Positions 26,674 through 36,274 of a stretch of DNA of 64,000 nt are shown here, one piece after another. This stretch comes from Anaerolineales bacterium. GTDB lineage: Bacteria; Chloroflexota; Anaerolineae; Anaerolineales; UBA4823. The position numbers and the translations under genes were made by a program. Under the pieces are notes generated by a model. The model saw nothing but the letters and a program-made list of their open reading frames with translations, was not told the DNA's origin and made no database searches. The stretch spans positions 29,005 to 93,004 of the forward strand of contig JAFGQI010000093.1 in the NCBI GenBank assembly GCA_016935755.1, written 5' to 3'. How positions within the stretch are numbered: the stretch's first letter is position 1; each line of letters opens with the position of its first letter.

Positions 26674-28311
26674 CTAATCGTCAAATTCTTCAGGCCGCAG
26701 CTTGCGAATTGCATCCCGCAGCGGCATCCAGCCAATATTATGGAAGGGATTGGTGTCGAATTCTTCCCCGTCAATATTGGTGATCGGTTTCGGGGGGTCT
26801 TTCTTTTGGGTAGCCAGAGAAACAAACACCATCAACAGCATCGAACAGACAAATGCGGGGAAGGAGGAAACATAGACTGCATCCCAGAAAGCGCAGTTAG
26901 CATCGCCTTCGCAAACCACAATGGTCGGATCTCCTAACATCCCAAATTGATAGGCTACATAAATTCCGATGGCCCAAACCAGAAATCCCCCCAGGTAAGC
27001 TGCCACAGCCCCATACTGGTTGGATTTCTTCCAGTACATGCCCAAGGCAAAGGGAGCAAACAGCCCAACCAGGAGCAGAGACCAGGCCAGGACACCTAAC
27101 TCATAGATCGTCGCGGCTGTCATAGCAATCAGGATCGCCAGGAAACCGATGATACCCACCCAGATGCGCGTCGAGCGCACCTTCTGCTTTTCATTCATCT
27201 TGTATCCTAACATGGGCAACAGATTTTCTGTCACCACCGCCGCGCCAGCCAGCAAAGCGCTATCTGAGGTGCTCATCAGCGCTGAAGATAAAGCCGCCAG
27301 GAAGATAGCGGTAAGAACGGGCGGCAGGTAGTTCAAAGCGGCATTCACCAGCACCCCTTCCATTTGAGCGTCCACCAGGCCTGGGTTCAGCTTGAACATC
27401 ATGATGCCGATCAAGGGAGACATAATCCCAAAGAACCCGTACAAAGCGCCAGCCATATAGCTGCCCCAAACTGCCGTAGCCTCGTTGCGAGCCGCCATTG
27501 AGCGCTGAAACAGGTCCTGGGTGGGCACGCTGCCCAGACCAATTGCCATCCAGGCAGCCATCCAGTACATCCAGCCCATCCCCCCAAGATAACCTAAATA
27601 CCCCGTGCCGCCTGCATCGGGGGTGATGGTGAAGGGTTGTGGATTGTAAAGCGTTTCTTGGATGGAGGTCAAACCCGACCAACCTCCCACTGCCTTCAGT
27701 ACAAACAAGAAAATCAGGGTGACGCCGCCAGCGGTGAAGAACATCTGCATAAAGTCGAGCAGTGTATCCGCTAACATACCACCTAACATGGTATAACAGG
27801 TGACCACAATAGCCACCACAATCATGCCGACCTCGAGCGGGATATTTGGGAAGAGGGCATGTACAATTGTGCCGGCTGCTACCAACTGTGCTCCTGTCCA
27901 AACAAAATAGGTGATCAGCTGGATAACCGACGATAAAATCGTCATCGCCTTACCAAAACGACGCTCAAAAAAGTCAACCAGGGTGAGGTAGCGCGCCCGG
28001 CGCATCAGGCGAGTAAAGAAGAAACCCGTCACGAACAGGCACACGGTTGCACCAAAGGGGTCGAAAAGCACACCCTGAAAGCCGTATTGGTATGCCGTGG
28101 CAGAAGCGCCCATCATGGTCTCCGCGGCGAACCAGGTAGCCATGATGGATGCGCCCGCCATGTAGATCGGCAGACGTCTTCCAGCAACGATATAGTCGGC
28201 TGCATTCTTCACCCGGCGTGAGGCCCAGATACCGACCGCAATCCGGATCGAAAAGAAGATAGCTATGCCAATTACCACCAACCATACATATCGATAACCT
28301 TCAAGATCCAT
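26674..28311 (-). CDS. Sodium:solute symporter family protein (first copy)
   Basis: 545 residues with about 13 membrane helices; start ATG 28311 after GGAGAGTACC. Family motifs include NAADYIVAGRRLPIYMA, TWFAAETMMGASATAY, GAQLVAAGTIVHALF and ALSSALMSTSDSALLAG. The overall plan matches the second copy at 22336-23904, including a conserved PFGATVCLFV stretch, so one arose by duplication. The C-terminal tail ends in a soluble acidic segment. The substrate is inferred from neighbours to be an amine or omega-amino acid. Confidence 0.9.
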   Translation of the reverse strand: MDLEGYRYVWLVVIGIAIFFSIRIAVGIWASRRVKNAADYIVAGRRLPIYMAGASIMATWFAAETMMGASATAYQYGFQGVLFDPFGATVCLFVTGFFFTRLMRRARYLTLVDFFERRFGKAMTILSSVIQLITYFVWTGAQLVAAGTIVHALFPNIPLEVGMIVVAIVVTCYTMLGGMLADTLLDFMQMFFTAGGVTLIFLFVLKAVGGWSGLTSIQETLYNPQPFTITPDAGGTGYLGYLGGMGWMYWMAAWMAIGLGSVPTQDLFQRSMAARNEATAVWGSYMAGALYGFFGIMSPLIGIMMFKLNPGLVDAQMEGVLVNAALNYLPPVLTAIFLAALSSALMSTSDSALLAGAAVVTENLLPMLGYKMNEKQKVRSTRIWVGIIGFLAILIAMTAATIYELGVLAWSLLLVGLFAPFALGMYWKKSNQYGAVAAYLGGFLVWAIGIYVAYQFGMLGDPTIVVCEGDANCAFWDAVYVSSFPAFVCSMLLMVFVSLATQKKDPPKPITNIDGEEFDTNPFHNIGWMPLRDAIRKLRPEEFDD

Positions 28312-28374
28312 GGTACTCTCCTGAGTCTTTAGGATAGCTGGCGTCGGGCAGCATTCTTACTGCAGAACACCAGC

Positions 28375-29850
28375 CTAAAATTTACGCGTCCATTCTTTAG
28401 GCCAACGTTCGACCACCACTTTCTTTTGGGTGAAGAAATCCACCGCGTCCATGCTCTGCCCATGCAGATCGCCGAAGAAACTCTCCTTCCAACCGCTGAA
28501 GGGAAAAAAGGCCATCGGCGCGGCAACCCCGATGTTGATGCCGATATTGCCCGCCTCGGCTTCATAGCGGAAGCGGCGCGCAGCCGTTCCGCTGGAGGTG
28601 AACAGGCTGGCCTGGTTGCCATAGTCTGCACTGTTCACCAGGGAAATTGCATCCTCAATTGTGTTGACATGCATCAGCCCCAATACCGGGCCGAAGATCT
28701 CCGTGCGCGCCGTCTGGCTGCCAGGTTTTAAATCCGAGATAATCGTGGGGCGTACAAAACAGCCCGCTTCGTAGCCGGGAATCTGAGCCCCGCGACCATC
28801 CACCAACACATTGAAGCCTTCTTCAGCGCCAGTTTGGATCGCCCCTTCGATGCGGTGCTGGCTCTGCCGGGTGATGACCGGCCCCATCTGCACCCCAGCA
28901 TCCAATCCATACCCCACCACTCGGCTGACGGCCGCATCGCAGATGCCCTCCGTAAATGGATGACGTGCTTCTGCCACGGTAATCACCAGGGAGGTAGCCA
29001 GGCAGCGCTGCCCTGCACAGCCAAAGGCGCTATCGGCAGTGATACGAACCGCCATATCCAGGTCAGCATCTGGCAGAACAATGACCGGGTTCTTGGCGCC
29101 TCCCTGGGCCTGGATGCGCTTCCCATTCGCGGCTCCACGAGAATAGATATAACGGGCTACCGGGGTCGAGCCGACAAAGCTGATGGCTCGAACAGCAGGA
29201 TGATCCAGCAGTGCGTCGACCGCCTCCTTAGCCCCATTGACCAGGTTGAGCACGCCCTTTGGCAGCCCAATCTGCTCTACCAGGTGGAAGATCTTCTGCA
29301 TGCTCAGGGATACTTTCTCGGACGGCTTGACCACATAAGTATTGCCGCAAGCCACAGCATAGGGCAGGAACCAGAAAGGAATCATGCCGGGGAAATTGAA
29401 TGGGCAGATCACCGCACAAACGCCCACCGGCTGACGGAGCATGATTTCATCGATGCCCGGAGCAATGTCTTCAGAAATCACACCCTGCATCATGAGCGGT
29501 ATCCCACAGGCTACTTCCACGTTCTCAATCGCCCGGCGCATCTCTGCCCTTGACTCTTCGTAAGTTTTGCCGCATTCCATGGTGATCGTACGCGAGATGT
29601 CCTCGATATTGGCTTCCAGCTGATGCTTCAGCTTGAACAGGTATTGGATGCGTTCTGGCGGAGGTGTACGCCGCCAGGCGGGATAGGCATCCGCAGCAGC
29701 CTGTACCGCTGTATCTACCTCCGCCTTGGATGAAAGCGGTGTGCGGCCTAAGACTTCTGCAGTAGCAGGGTTGATCACTTCAACGAATTCGGTGGCTTGT
29801 GAGACAATCCACTGGTTGTTGACGTAGTTGAGTATGTTGTTTTCAGTCAT
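28375..29850 (-). CDS. mmsA: CoA-acylating (methyl)malonate-semialdehyde dehydrogenase
   Basis: 491 residues from ATG 29850, which has ATGGAGCAGAT upstream; the longer frame to 29907 has no such site. The family hallmark is clear. It has [17 protein letters not shown], where other aldehyde dehydrogenases have ELGGKN, the catalytic cysteine in [10 protein letters not shown], and a C-terminus with [17 protein letters not shown] and [13 protein letters not shown]. Such enzymes convert malonate semialdehyde to acetyl-CoA, or methylmalonate semialdehyde to propionyl-CoA, with loss of CO2 and reduction of NAD+. With the aminotransferase upstream this completes a beta-alanine to acetyl-CoA route (inference). 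Confidence 0.92.
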   Translation of the reverse strand: MTENNILNYVNNQWIVSQATEFVEVINPATAEVLGRTPLSSKAEVDTAVQAAADAYPAWRRTPPPERIQYLFKLKHQLEANIEDISRTITMECGKTYEESRAEMRRAIENVEVACGIPLMMQGVISEDIAPGIDEIMLRQPVGVCAVICPFNFPGMIPFWFLPYAVACGNTYVVKPSEKVSLSMQKIFHLVEQIGLPKGVLNLVNGAKEAVDALLDHPAVRAISFVGSTPVARYIYSRGAANGKRIQAQGGAKNPVIVLPDADLDMAVRITADSAFGCAGQRCLATSLVITVAEARHPFTEGICDAAVSRVVGYGLDAGVQMGPVITRQSQHRIEGAIQTGAEEGFNVLVDGRGAQIPGYEAGCFVRPTIISDLKPGSQTARTEIFGPVLGLMHVNTIEDAISLVNSADYGNQASLFTSSGTAARRFRYEAEAGNIGINIGVAAPMAFFPFSGWKESFFGDLHGQSMDAVDFFTQKKVVVERWPKEWTRKF

Positions 29851-29915
29851 ATCTGCTCCATTTCTAGGCCAGCGCAGATCGTCCGTGGGGATGGAGGCTC
29901 GCTGCACTGTCTGGG

Positions 29916-31238
29916 TTATTCCCTGGCTTGCCGGTCGGTGATTGCCAGGGCTTGCTCGATGATTGCCAGGCCTTCGTCAATCTGATCCTGGGTGATGCAC
30001 AAAGGCGGTACAACGAAGAGGATATTATGGAAATTAAAAGTGAACAAATTATTGTCGCGCAAGAATTTGGCCACTTCGGTTAATGGATCGATCGGCTGCT
30101 TAGTTTGCTTGCTGTTAACAATTTCCAGGGCAGAAAACAGACCAATATAGCGCACGTCGCCCACGGAGGCATGACGGGTTTTGATCTGCTCCAGACGCTG
30201 GCCCAGATACTCGCCCAGCCGGTCAGCATTTTCGATCAGCCCATCTTCTTCATACACTGCCAGTGTAGCCACCGCAGCCGCGCAAGCCAATGGATGACCG
30301 CTGTAAGTCAGCCCACACCACAGCATCTTGTCATCAAAGTATTTGGCCATCCGATCGGAGACAATCACAGCTCCCAGCGGCACGTAACCGGAAGTCAGCC
30401 CCTTGGCTGTGGTGATCATATCGGGGATCACATTCCAGTTATCCACCGCAAACCATCGGCCAGTCCGGCCCCAACCGCTCATCACTTCATCCGATACCAA
30501 GAGAATGCCATATTTATCGCAAATCTCTCGCACGCGCGGCCAGTAATCATCCGGAGGCACAATCAGCCCATTCGAACCGGTCACACCTTCCATGAAAATC
30601 GCTGCAATTTGGTCAGGGCCTTCATAGTAGATGAGTTCTTCGATGTGCTGGATGCACTCCCGGTGGCAGGTTTCACGTGTCCAACCGAATGGGCAGCGGT
30701 AGCAGTAGGGATCAAGGAAATGCACCACCCCGGGCATAGCCGGCTCAACCGGCAGGCGGCGATAATCTCCCGTCAGGGCGATGGCGCCATGCGTGGCACC
30801 GTGATAGGAACGGTAGCGCGCCATGATCTTAAACCGCTTGGTATAGGCCCGCGCCATCTTAATCGCGTTTTCATTAGCCTCTGCGCCGCCCAGGCAGAAA
30901 AAGGTTTTGTTCAAATCACCCGGAGCGACTTCAGCGATTTTCTTGCCCAGCAAGCCGCGCGGCTCGGTCGCCATGCCGGGATGGGCATAGCACAGTTGAG
31001 CCGCCTGATCCTGGATTGCCCGGACCACCTTTGGATTCTGGTGGCCAATGTTCAGATTCATCAACTGGGAAGAGAAATCGATGTAGCGCTTACCATCCAC
31101 ATCCCAGAAGTAAATCCCTTCGGCGCGCGCGATTGGGATCGGGTTGGCAGACGCCTGCACAGACCAGGAGAAGAAAGTGTACTCCCGATTTAAGGCGACC
31201 ATTTCTTGGGCTGTCATAGCCTTTTTTTGTTCTACCAC
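29916..31238 (-). CDS. Class III aminotransferase, beta-alanine/taurine:pyruvate type
   Basis: 440 residues from GTG 31238, which lies seven bases after AGGAGG. PLP-enzyme features are [51 protein letters not shown] and the lysine in [16 protein letters not shown]. The start ([20 protein letters not shown]) and the [16 protein letters not shown] insertion resemble omega-amino acid:pyruvate aminotransferases such as those for taurine or beta-alanine. The product of beta-alanine would be malonate semialdehyde, the substrate of the dehydrogenase encoded immediately downstream (gap 65 bases to its start). The precise donor cannot be fixed by reading alone. Confidence 0.82.
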   Translation of the reverse strand: MVEQKKAMTAQEMVALNREYTFFSWSVQASANPIPIARAEGIYFWDVDGKRYIDFSSQLMNLNIGHQNPKVVRAIQDQAAQLCYAHPGMATEPRGLLGKKIAEVAPGDLNKTFFCLGGAEANENAIKMARAYTKRFKIMARYRSYHGATHGAIALTGDYRRLPVEPAMPGVVHFLDPYCYRCPFGWTRETCHRECIQHIEELIYYEGPDQIAAIFMEGVTGSNGLIVPPDDYWPRVREICDKYGILLVSDEVMSGWGRTGRWFAVDNWNVIPDMITTAKGLTSGYVPLGAVIVSDRMAKYFDDKMLWCGLTYSGHPLACAAAVATLAVYEEDGLIENADRLGEYLGQRLEQIKTRHASVGDVRYIGLFSALEIVNSKQTKQPIDPLTEVAKFLRDNNLFTFNFHNILFVVPPLCITQDQIDEGLAIIEQALAITDRQARE

Positions 31239-31286
31239 ATATGCCTCCTATATAGCCTTAGAATAAAAACGCCCATGAGATGCACC

Positions 31287-32591
31287 TTATCTCTTGACCG
31301 TGCGGATCACTTCACGCATCACATTGAGTGTTTCAGCGATAATTTCATCGGTATGAGCGTAGCACAAGAACCAGGGCTCGCGCGGGTCATGATCTGGCAT
31401 CACACCGCGTTCAATTGCCGCCTCGATCAGGCGCAGGTAGTACTCTTTTTCGCTGTTATCCCAGCTGCGCTGGTCGGTGATCTTTTCCGCTCCTATCGCA
31501 AACGAGAACATCGCCGGATAGCCGTTCATGACCACAGGAATGCCTGCTTCTGAAAACAACTGCTGGATGCCATCCATCAAACGCTGACCGCGTTCTGTGA
31601 TGGTCTTCAGAATTGGTCTCTCCTGGAGCAGGGTCAGCGTAGCATATGCGCCGGCTACACCAGGTTTATTGTTGTTGTAGGTGCCCCCTTGCGATACGCC
31701 GCGCCCGATATTCTCCATAATCACCCGCTTACCGCCAAAAGCCGCCAACGGATAACCATTTCCAATCGCCTTAGCGTAGGTAGCCATGTCCGGATCCAGG
31801 TTGTAATACTCTTGCGCGCCACCGTTAGCAATGCGGAATCCGGTTTTCACTTCATCCAGGATAAAGACGATGCCATATTCTGTGCATTTCTGGCGGATAA
31901 GTTCTAAGAAACCAGGCGCGGGCAAGATGGCGCCGCAGTTGCCCATGCACGGCTCGGCAATGATTGCGGCCACCTGGTGGCCAAGGCTGCGTAATGTTTT
32001 CTCCAGGATTTCAAAGTTGTTAAAGGGTAAAGTGATGATCAATTCATTCAATGCGCGCGGAATCCCTGATCCCGAAGGCACCGGAATTGGGTTGCGATAG
32101 CTGCCGTAGGCTTCGACAGGCGCATACGTCGACCATAAGGTGTAATCCTGGAACCCATGATACATGCCCTCAAATTTGATGACTTTTTCCCGGCCTGTGT
32201 AAGCCCGCGCTACACGCAGTGCATGCATGGTGGCTTCTGTGCCAGAGCAGGCAAGGCGAGCCATCTCCACTCCGGGGCACATGGCGACAATCTTCTCCAT
32301 CACTGCAATTTCCAGTTCACTGGTCATGGCGCACAGCAGGCCATTGTCAATCTCTCTCTTGACAATGGCGTCCACCTCATCGTCTGCGTGTCCAAGAATG
32401 ATCGGGCCAAATGCCAGGCGGTAGTCAATGAAGCGGTTGCCGTCCGCATCCCATAGATAAGCCCCTTTCGCTTTTGACACATACGGGGTAATGTCATCCC
32501 CCCAAAAGCGAAAATTTGAATTCACCCCCAACGGCATGACCGCCTGGGCTCTCCGCTGAAGCTGCCTGTTCTTCTCAAATGGAATATGCAT
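31287..32591 (-). CDS. Class III aminotransferase, glutamate-1-semialdehyde aminomutase-like
   Basis: 434 residues from ATG 32591 (AAGGAG upstream). The longer frame to 32642 runs through a terminator and is rejected. The fold resembles HemL: MPLGVNSNFRFWGDDITPYV, LACSGTEATMHALRVARAYTG, KFEGMYHGFQDY, FILDEVKTGFRIANGG and the PLP lysine in TYAKAIGNGYPLAAFGG. HemL itself makes 5-aminolevulinate, but the catabolic neighbours and the absence of haem genes argue for a specialised aminotransferase or aminomutase acting on an amino acid or amine. It is the first gene of the catabolic run downstream of the Lrp regulator. Confidence 0.8.
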   Translation of the reverse strand: MHIPFEKNRQLQRRAQAVMPLGVNSNFRFWGDDITPYVSKAKGAYLWDADGNRFIDYRLAFGPIILGHADDEVDAIVKREIDNGLLCAMTSELEIAVMEKIVAMCPGVEMARLACSGTEATMHALRVARAYTGREKVIKFEGMYHGFQDYTLWSTYAPVEAYGSYRNPIPVPSGSGIPRALNELIITLPFNNFEILEKTLRSLGHQVAAIIAEPCMGNCGAILPAPGFLELIRQKCTEYGIVFILDEVKTGFRIANGGAQEYYNLDPDMATYAKAIGNGYPLAAFGGKRVIMENIGRGVSQGGTYNNNKPGVAGAYATLTLLQERPILKTITERGQRLMDGIQQLFSEAGIPVVMNGYPAMFSFAIGAEKITDQRSWDNSEKEYYLRLIEAAIERGVMPDHDPREPWFLCYAHTDEIIAETLNVMREVIRTVKR

Positions 32592-32612
32592 AGTGCTCCT
32601 TCCTCTGGAATA

Positions 32613-32639
32613 GACAAAAAGACGCAGCCTGCTGCGTCT
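32613..32639 (-). terminator. Terminator or attenuator between Lrp gene and catabolic operon
   Basis: On the minus strand AGACGCAGC, a short loop and GCTGCGTCT are followed directly by TTTTTGTC. The stem begins 14 bases after the Lrp stop codon, and the next gene starts 22 bases later, leaving no room for a promoter. Expression of the operon must come from read-through or from a promoter inside the Lrp gene. Confidence 0.8.
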
Positions 32640-32652
32640 CATGAGTAGAATT

Positions 32653-33150
32653 TCAAGTTTCTTTAGTTTCGCTTGAAATGCTTAGATTCCCCGGTATCTG
32701 CCACTGATGCGTGTCCTTCAAAACCAGAGGAACAATCGATGTGGTCGTTTTACGAACACCTGGGGTCTTCCCAATCACCTCGGTCACAAAGCGATAAATT
32801 TCCTCGGTGGTTTTTCCAACTACCTGGACGCTTACATCGGTCTCTCCAATCGAGCAAGCTACATAGGTGATGCATTCATATTCAGTCATCTTTTGGGCTA
32901 CTTCCAGGATGGAATCCGACTCAACTTCCAGCCAGACATCTGCCACGATGGTATAGCCAAGCAGCTTGGGATTGATTACCGAAGTGATTGAGATCAACCC
33001 CTCGGCGATCATGCGGTCAATCCGATAACCGACCATGCGCTGAGACACAGCCCCAATTCGCCGGGCAATCTCAGCGCAGGACATGCGACCATCTTCGTTT
33101 AGGAGATTAACAATCTGGGCGTCGATATTGTCTATTTGATACATATTCAT
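32653..33150 (-). CDS. Lrp/AsnC family transcriptional regulator
   Basis: 165 residues. An N-terminal helix-turn-helix (IDAQIVNLLNEDGRMSCAEIARRIG, then MVGYRIDRMIAEGLI) is followed by a RAM/ligand-binding domain (GYTIVADVWLEV, ACSIGETDVSVQVVG). Lrp-type proteins form octamers and respond to amino acids. The gene heads the catabolic run and is separated from it by a terminator, so it probably controls both itself and the operon. The ATG at 33150 and the ATG two codons later are equally possible; no strong ribosome site is seen. Confidence 0.9.
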   Translation of the reverse strand: MNMYQIDNIDAQIVNLLNEDGRMSCAEIARRIGAVSQRMVGYRIDRMIAEGLISITSVINPKLLGYTIVADVWLEVESDSILEVAQKMTEYECITYVACSIGETDVSVQVVGKTTEEIYRFVTEVIGKTPGVRKTTTSIVPLVLKDTHQWQIPGNLSISSETKET

Positions 33151-33187
33151 GCACCATCATTACCAAAATCGACAAAAAGATGCCTTT

Positions 33188-33230
33188 ATCTTACCTAATT
33201 TCACAAAGGCGTGTCAAGTGACATTTGTCA
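33188..33230 (-). promoter_or_regulatory. Lrp promoter with overlapping TGTCA/TGACA operator
   Basis: On the minus strand the -35 is TTGACA (33217-33212), the spacer 18 bases and the -10 TAAGAT (33193-33188). Overlapping and just upstream of the -35, the plus strand reads TGTCA-AG-TGACA-TT-TGTCA (33212-33230), three alternating half-sites making two overlapping palindromes. Such a site fits autoregulation by the Lrp protein (inference). Confidence 0.65.
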
Positions 33231-33271
33231 TAATCCCCCAAAATGAATGAAATTGCAGCAGAAGCGATAAG

Positions 33272-34612
33272 CTATGCGCAGCAGATTTCGCTCACCACCT
33301 GCCATAAGGCCGGCAAGCCAGATCTGAAGAAAGACACTGGCAGGCGTTCATCATGAGCGTGAGCCATTTTTGTTAATGAGATCTCTGGAGGCAATATCCC
33401 TGGTGTAAAACCATACACCTTAATCCCTGCGCGTTGGTATAGACTGGCGTCTGTAGCTCCTGGCATCAGCAGTGGAAAGGTAATGCCCTCTCCATCCATC
33501 TGCTTCAACGCTTTTTCCATCAGCCGGTACAAAGGTGTATCCACGGGAAATTCTGCGCCTGTAGAAGTTGTGAGCGGCTCCAGTTTTACCTGGCGCCCCA
33601 TCACCGCTGATAGCTCTCGGATCACATCCTCCGGCTTTTGGCCTGGCAGCAATCGGCAATCCAGATGAACCGATGCTTCAGACGGGATCACGTTTGATTT
33701 ACTGCCAGCTTGCAGCACGGTTGGGCTGACCGAGTTGCTCAGCCAGGCGATGAATAATGGTCTCTGTTCAACGGGCAGCATACGCAGCAGCACCCCTGCT
33801 AGCGCGGGTGAACGCATCAGCCCCAGCACCACACCCAGGGGGAAACCAAGGTTTTCAGCCAACGAATCTAACATGCGTCGAACCGTGGGAGTCAGGTGAA
33901 TGGGCAGGTGACCAGCGCGGCGCAGCCGCTCCAGGGCTTTCGCCAGATGCAGCACAGCATTATCTTCGTGCGGCATGGAGCCATGCCCTGGCTGTCCAAA
34001 GGTCGAGGCTCGCAACCAACAGACACTCTTCTCAGCCACCTGAATGGGATAGACACGCTTCTTCCCCATGTAGGCGGTCAACCCACCCGATTCGGTCAGG
34101 CCGTATTCGGCTGCAATCAAATCGCGATGCTGTTCTACCAGGAACTGAGAGCCATGTTCAAAGCCAGCTTCCTCATCAGCAATTGCCGCCAGGATCAAGT
34201 CTCGTTTTAATGGCAGCCCCTGCTGGCGAGCCTGGATAAAGACCGACATATACATAGAAAGAAAGCCCTTCATGTCGGCAGTGCCGCGCCCCCAGACACA
34301 GCCATCCACCACCTCTCCACCGAAAGGATCGTGAGTCCAAAATTTCGGTTCCACCGGCACCACATCGACATGCCCACTTAACAGCAATGGCGGCTGAGAG
34401 CCATCTCCACGCAGGCGCGCCACCAGGTTCGCCCGTCCTGGCGCAGATTCCAGAATCACCATGTCACCAGCAGGAATACCCTCCCGCGCAAGCAAATCTC
34501 TGATCCAGATCACCGCCGGCAGTTCATTCCCAGGAGGGTTGGTGGTATCTATGCGGATCAGCTGCACCAGATTTTCAATCGTTTTTTCAGTCAGGAAATC
34601 AAAATTAATCAT
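33272..34612 (-). CDS. M20 family metallohydrolase (ArgE/DapE/CPG2-like)
   Basis: 446 residues. The two-zinc site of the family is visible: LLSGHVDVVP (histidine and catalytic aspartate), WGRGTADMKGF (bridging aspartate), ADEEAGFEHGS (catalytic and metal glutamates) and a late histidine in MAHAHDERLP. The region about 200-320 is the dimerisation domain. The family cleaves N-acyl groups or C-terminal residues from small amino acid conjugates, so deacylation of an amino acid is likely but the substrate is open. It lies upstream of the Lrp gene on the same strand, with 121 bases between, and may supply amino acids to the catabolic genes (inference). Confidence 0.85.
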   Translation of the reverse strand: MINFDFLTEKTIENLVQLIRIDTTNPPGNELPAVIWIRDLLAREGIPAGDMVILESAPGRANLVARLRGDGSQPPLLLSGHVDVVPVEPKFWTHDPFGGEVVDGCVWGRGTADMKGFLSMYMSVFIQARQQGLPLKRDLILAAIADEEAGFEHGSQFLVEQHRDLIAAEYGLTESGGLTAYMGKKRVYPIQVAEKSVCWLRASTFGQPGHGSMPHEDNAVLHLAKALERLRRAGHLPIHLTPTVRRMLDSLAENLGFPLGVVLGLMRSPALAGVLLRMLPVEQRPLFIAWLSNSVSPTVLQAGSKSNVIPSEASVHLDCRLLPGQKPEDVIRELSAVMGRQVKLEPLTTSTGAEFPVDTPLYRLMEKALKQMDGEGITFPLLMPGATDASLYQRAGIKVYGFTPGILPPEISLTKMAHAHDERLPVSFFRSGLPALWQVVSEICCA

Positions 34613-34682
34613 TGCTTATTCCATCCTTTCAGATCAGGTTTACCATCACAAGTATACCGTTTCGGCGGCCAATCTACAATGT

Positions 34683-34691
34683 TGGTATAAT
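34683..34691 (+). promoter_or_regulatory. Extended -10 promoter giving a leaderless Crp-family mRNA
   Basis: TG-G-TATAAT at 34683-34691 is an extended -10. The ATG at 34699 follows after seven bases, so the mRNA should start at or next to the start codon. There is no recognisable -35, as is usual for extended -10 promoters. Confidence 0.7.
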
Positions 34692-34698
34692 CCATAGC

Positions 34699-35400
34699 AT
34701 GTATGATCTTGATTCCCTGCTCCAGCGGCTGAAAAAAGTGCGCCACTTCCAGGACTTGCCAGAAGCAGATCTAAAAACGATCATCAATTCCGGGCAGATT
34801 CTGCGTTTTTCAGCCAACAGTGTGCTTTTCCATGAGGGCGAACCATGCGCTGGTCTTTTTGTGCTGTTCTCAGGCCGGCTGCGCATGTGTAAAATGGGTC
34901 CTCAGGGCCAGGAATTTATCCTGGCGTTGATCCAGCCAGTGATCATGGTCAACGAAGTGTCTGTCCTGGACGGCGGACCCAACCCATTGACCGCCATTGC
35001 TGCGCAGGACTGCGTCACCTGGCAGGTCGGTTACGACCGGTTTCAAATCCTGATGCAGCGCTACCCGCAGATCGGTCTGGGTCTTTTACGAGTGCTGGCG
35101 GCGCGCAACCGCATGCTGCTCGAGCGCTACGAGGATCTATCATCTCGATCAGTGATCGCCCGAACTGCCAAACTGTTGTTGGATTTAAGCGACTACGGAA
35201 GATATCCCATTCATCGTATAGAGCATAACAACAATTTGCTGGCTGCCCGAGCCGCTACTGTACACGAAGCCATCAGCCGAACACTAAAACTATTTCGTGA
35301 CCATGACTGCATCACCACAACGCGCCAGGAAATCACCATCACAAGCCCAGAACGCCTGGTAGAACTGGCTCAGTTGGCCCCCGAATTTTTTAAAAATTGA
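34699..35400 (+). CDS. Crp/Fnr family transcriptional regulator
   Basis: 233 residues from ATG 34699; the longer frame from 34612 would run through the promoter and is rejected. Residues about 10-125 form a cyclic-nucleotide-binding-like jelly roll (LRFSANSVLFHEGEP, GLFVLFSGRLRMCKMG). Residues about 140-225 form a winged helix (RTAKLLLDLSDYG, ARAATVHEAISRTLKLFRDHDCI). No N-terminal cysteine cluster for an Fnr-type iron-sulfur centre is seen. It is divergent from the M20 gene, which it may control. The effector is unknown; the cAMP-contact residues could not be confirmed by eye. Confidence 0.88.
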   Translation: MYDLDSLLQRLKKVRHFQDLPEADLKTIINSGQILRFSANSVLFHEGEPCAGLFVLFSGRLRMCKMGPQGQEFILALIQPVIMVNEVSVLDGGPNPLTAIAAQDCVTWQVGYDRFQILMQRYPQIGLGLLRVLAARNRMLLERYEDLSSRSVIARTAKLLLDLSDYGRYPIHRIEHNNNLLAARAATVHEAISRTLKLFRDHDCITTTRQEITITSPERLVELAQLAPEFFKN

Positions 35401-35425
35401 ACTGGAATAAAGTCGCCAGTCCGAT

Positions 35426-36274
35426 TCACTCACCCAGCGAACCGATAAAGAGCCTGTCCATAAGCATCCGCTGCAGCGCCAGGAACAGCAGCACAGCCGG
35501 CGCGCTCATCATGATCGCCATGGCAGCCAGGTGAGACCAGGAAACCAGCCCCGAACCCTGCAAAATACCGGATATAGCCATCGCCAGGGTGACATTGGTG
35601 CTCTTATCCACAAACAGCCAACCCATAGCAAACTCGGAATAGCCAATCATAAAAGCAATCAAAGCCGCCACTGCGATCGACGGCGCAGCAATAGGAAGAC
35701 TCACCTGCCAAAAAGACACCAGGGGAGTGGCGCCATCCAAAAAGGCGGCCTCCTCAAGTTCTTTTGGCACAGACTGGAAGGCGGCGCGCATGTTCCAAAC
35801 GCAGAAAGGCATGGCGAAAGCCGTATAAACCACGGTTAATCCAAACAAGCTGGTCCTCAACCCAATGATGGTCAAGAGGATGTACAGAGGCGTCATCAAG
35901 GCGACTGGCGGCAGCAGCGCCCCGATCAGCAGGCCAAATAGACCGGTCGATCGCCCGGGGAAGCGGTAGCGAGCAAAAGCATACGCCATGCTGGAACCCA
36001 GGCCAATCGAGAGCAGCGCCGCCCCTCCAGAAACGAGCAGGCTGTTCTTGATCAAACCGGTAAACGGCAGGCTTTGAGAGGGGTTCTGCCACACCCGCGC
36101 AAACACATCCAGGGTAGGCTGCTCTGGGAAAACCCGAAAACTGGTAGGCCAACCTTTCACCCCTCCATCAAAGGCAAGGTATGCCAGCCCCCACAGAGGC
36201 AGCAAGACGAAGGCTGCCACCAAGGCTAAACCCAGCTGATATAGAATCTGGTGCCCCCATCTTAACCTACGCAT
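35426..36274 (-). CDS. Carbohydrate ABC transporter permease (MalG-like), second set
   Basis: 282 residues with six membrane helices. The coupling EAA motif reads LEEAAFLDGATPLVSFWQ near residue 175. The N-terminal helix (LGLALVAAFVLLPLWGLAYL) and the PTLDVFARVWQNPSQ segment fit the MalG family (CUT1 class). Its start codon overlaps the end of the fusion gene by eight bases, so the two permease domains should be made together and form the membrane pair of one importer. No ATPase gene is adjacent; CUT1 systems often share a distant MsiK-type ATPase. Confidence 0.88.
   Translation of the reverse strand: MRRLRWGHQILYQLGLALVAAFVLLPLWGLAYLAFDGGVKGWPTSFRVFPEQPTLDVFARVWQNPSQSLPFTGLIKNSLLVSGGAALLSIGLGSSMAYAFARYRFPGRSTGLFGLLIGALLPPVALMTPLYILLTIIGLRTSLFGLTVVYTAFAMPFCVWNMRAAFQSVPKELEEAAFLDGATPLVSFWQVSLPIAAPSIAVAALIAFMIGYSEFAMGWLFVDKSTNVTLAMAISGILQGSGLVSWSHLAAMAIMMSAPAVLLFLALQRMLMDRLFIGSLGE

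Noticed and set aside
30105..31193. A 362-residue plus-strand frame
   Set aside because: It is antisense to the beta-alanine-type aminotransferase; composition is that of a shadow (many His, Pro, Arg) with no motifs.
32592..32642. Longer N-terminus of the HemL-like aminotransferase
   Set aside because: It is translated from a terminator stem; ATG 32591 has a good ribosome site.
34612..34698. Longer N-terminus of the Crp-family regulator
   Set aside because: It runs through an extended -10 element that leads directly to ATG 34699, and the extra residues do not fit the family.
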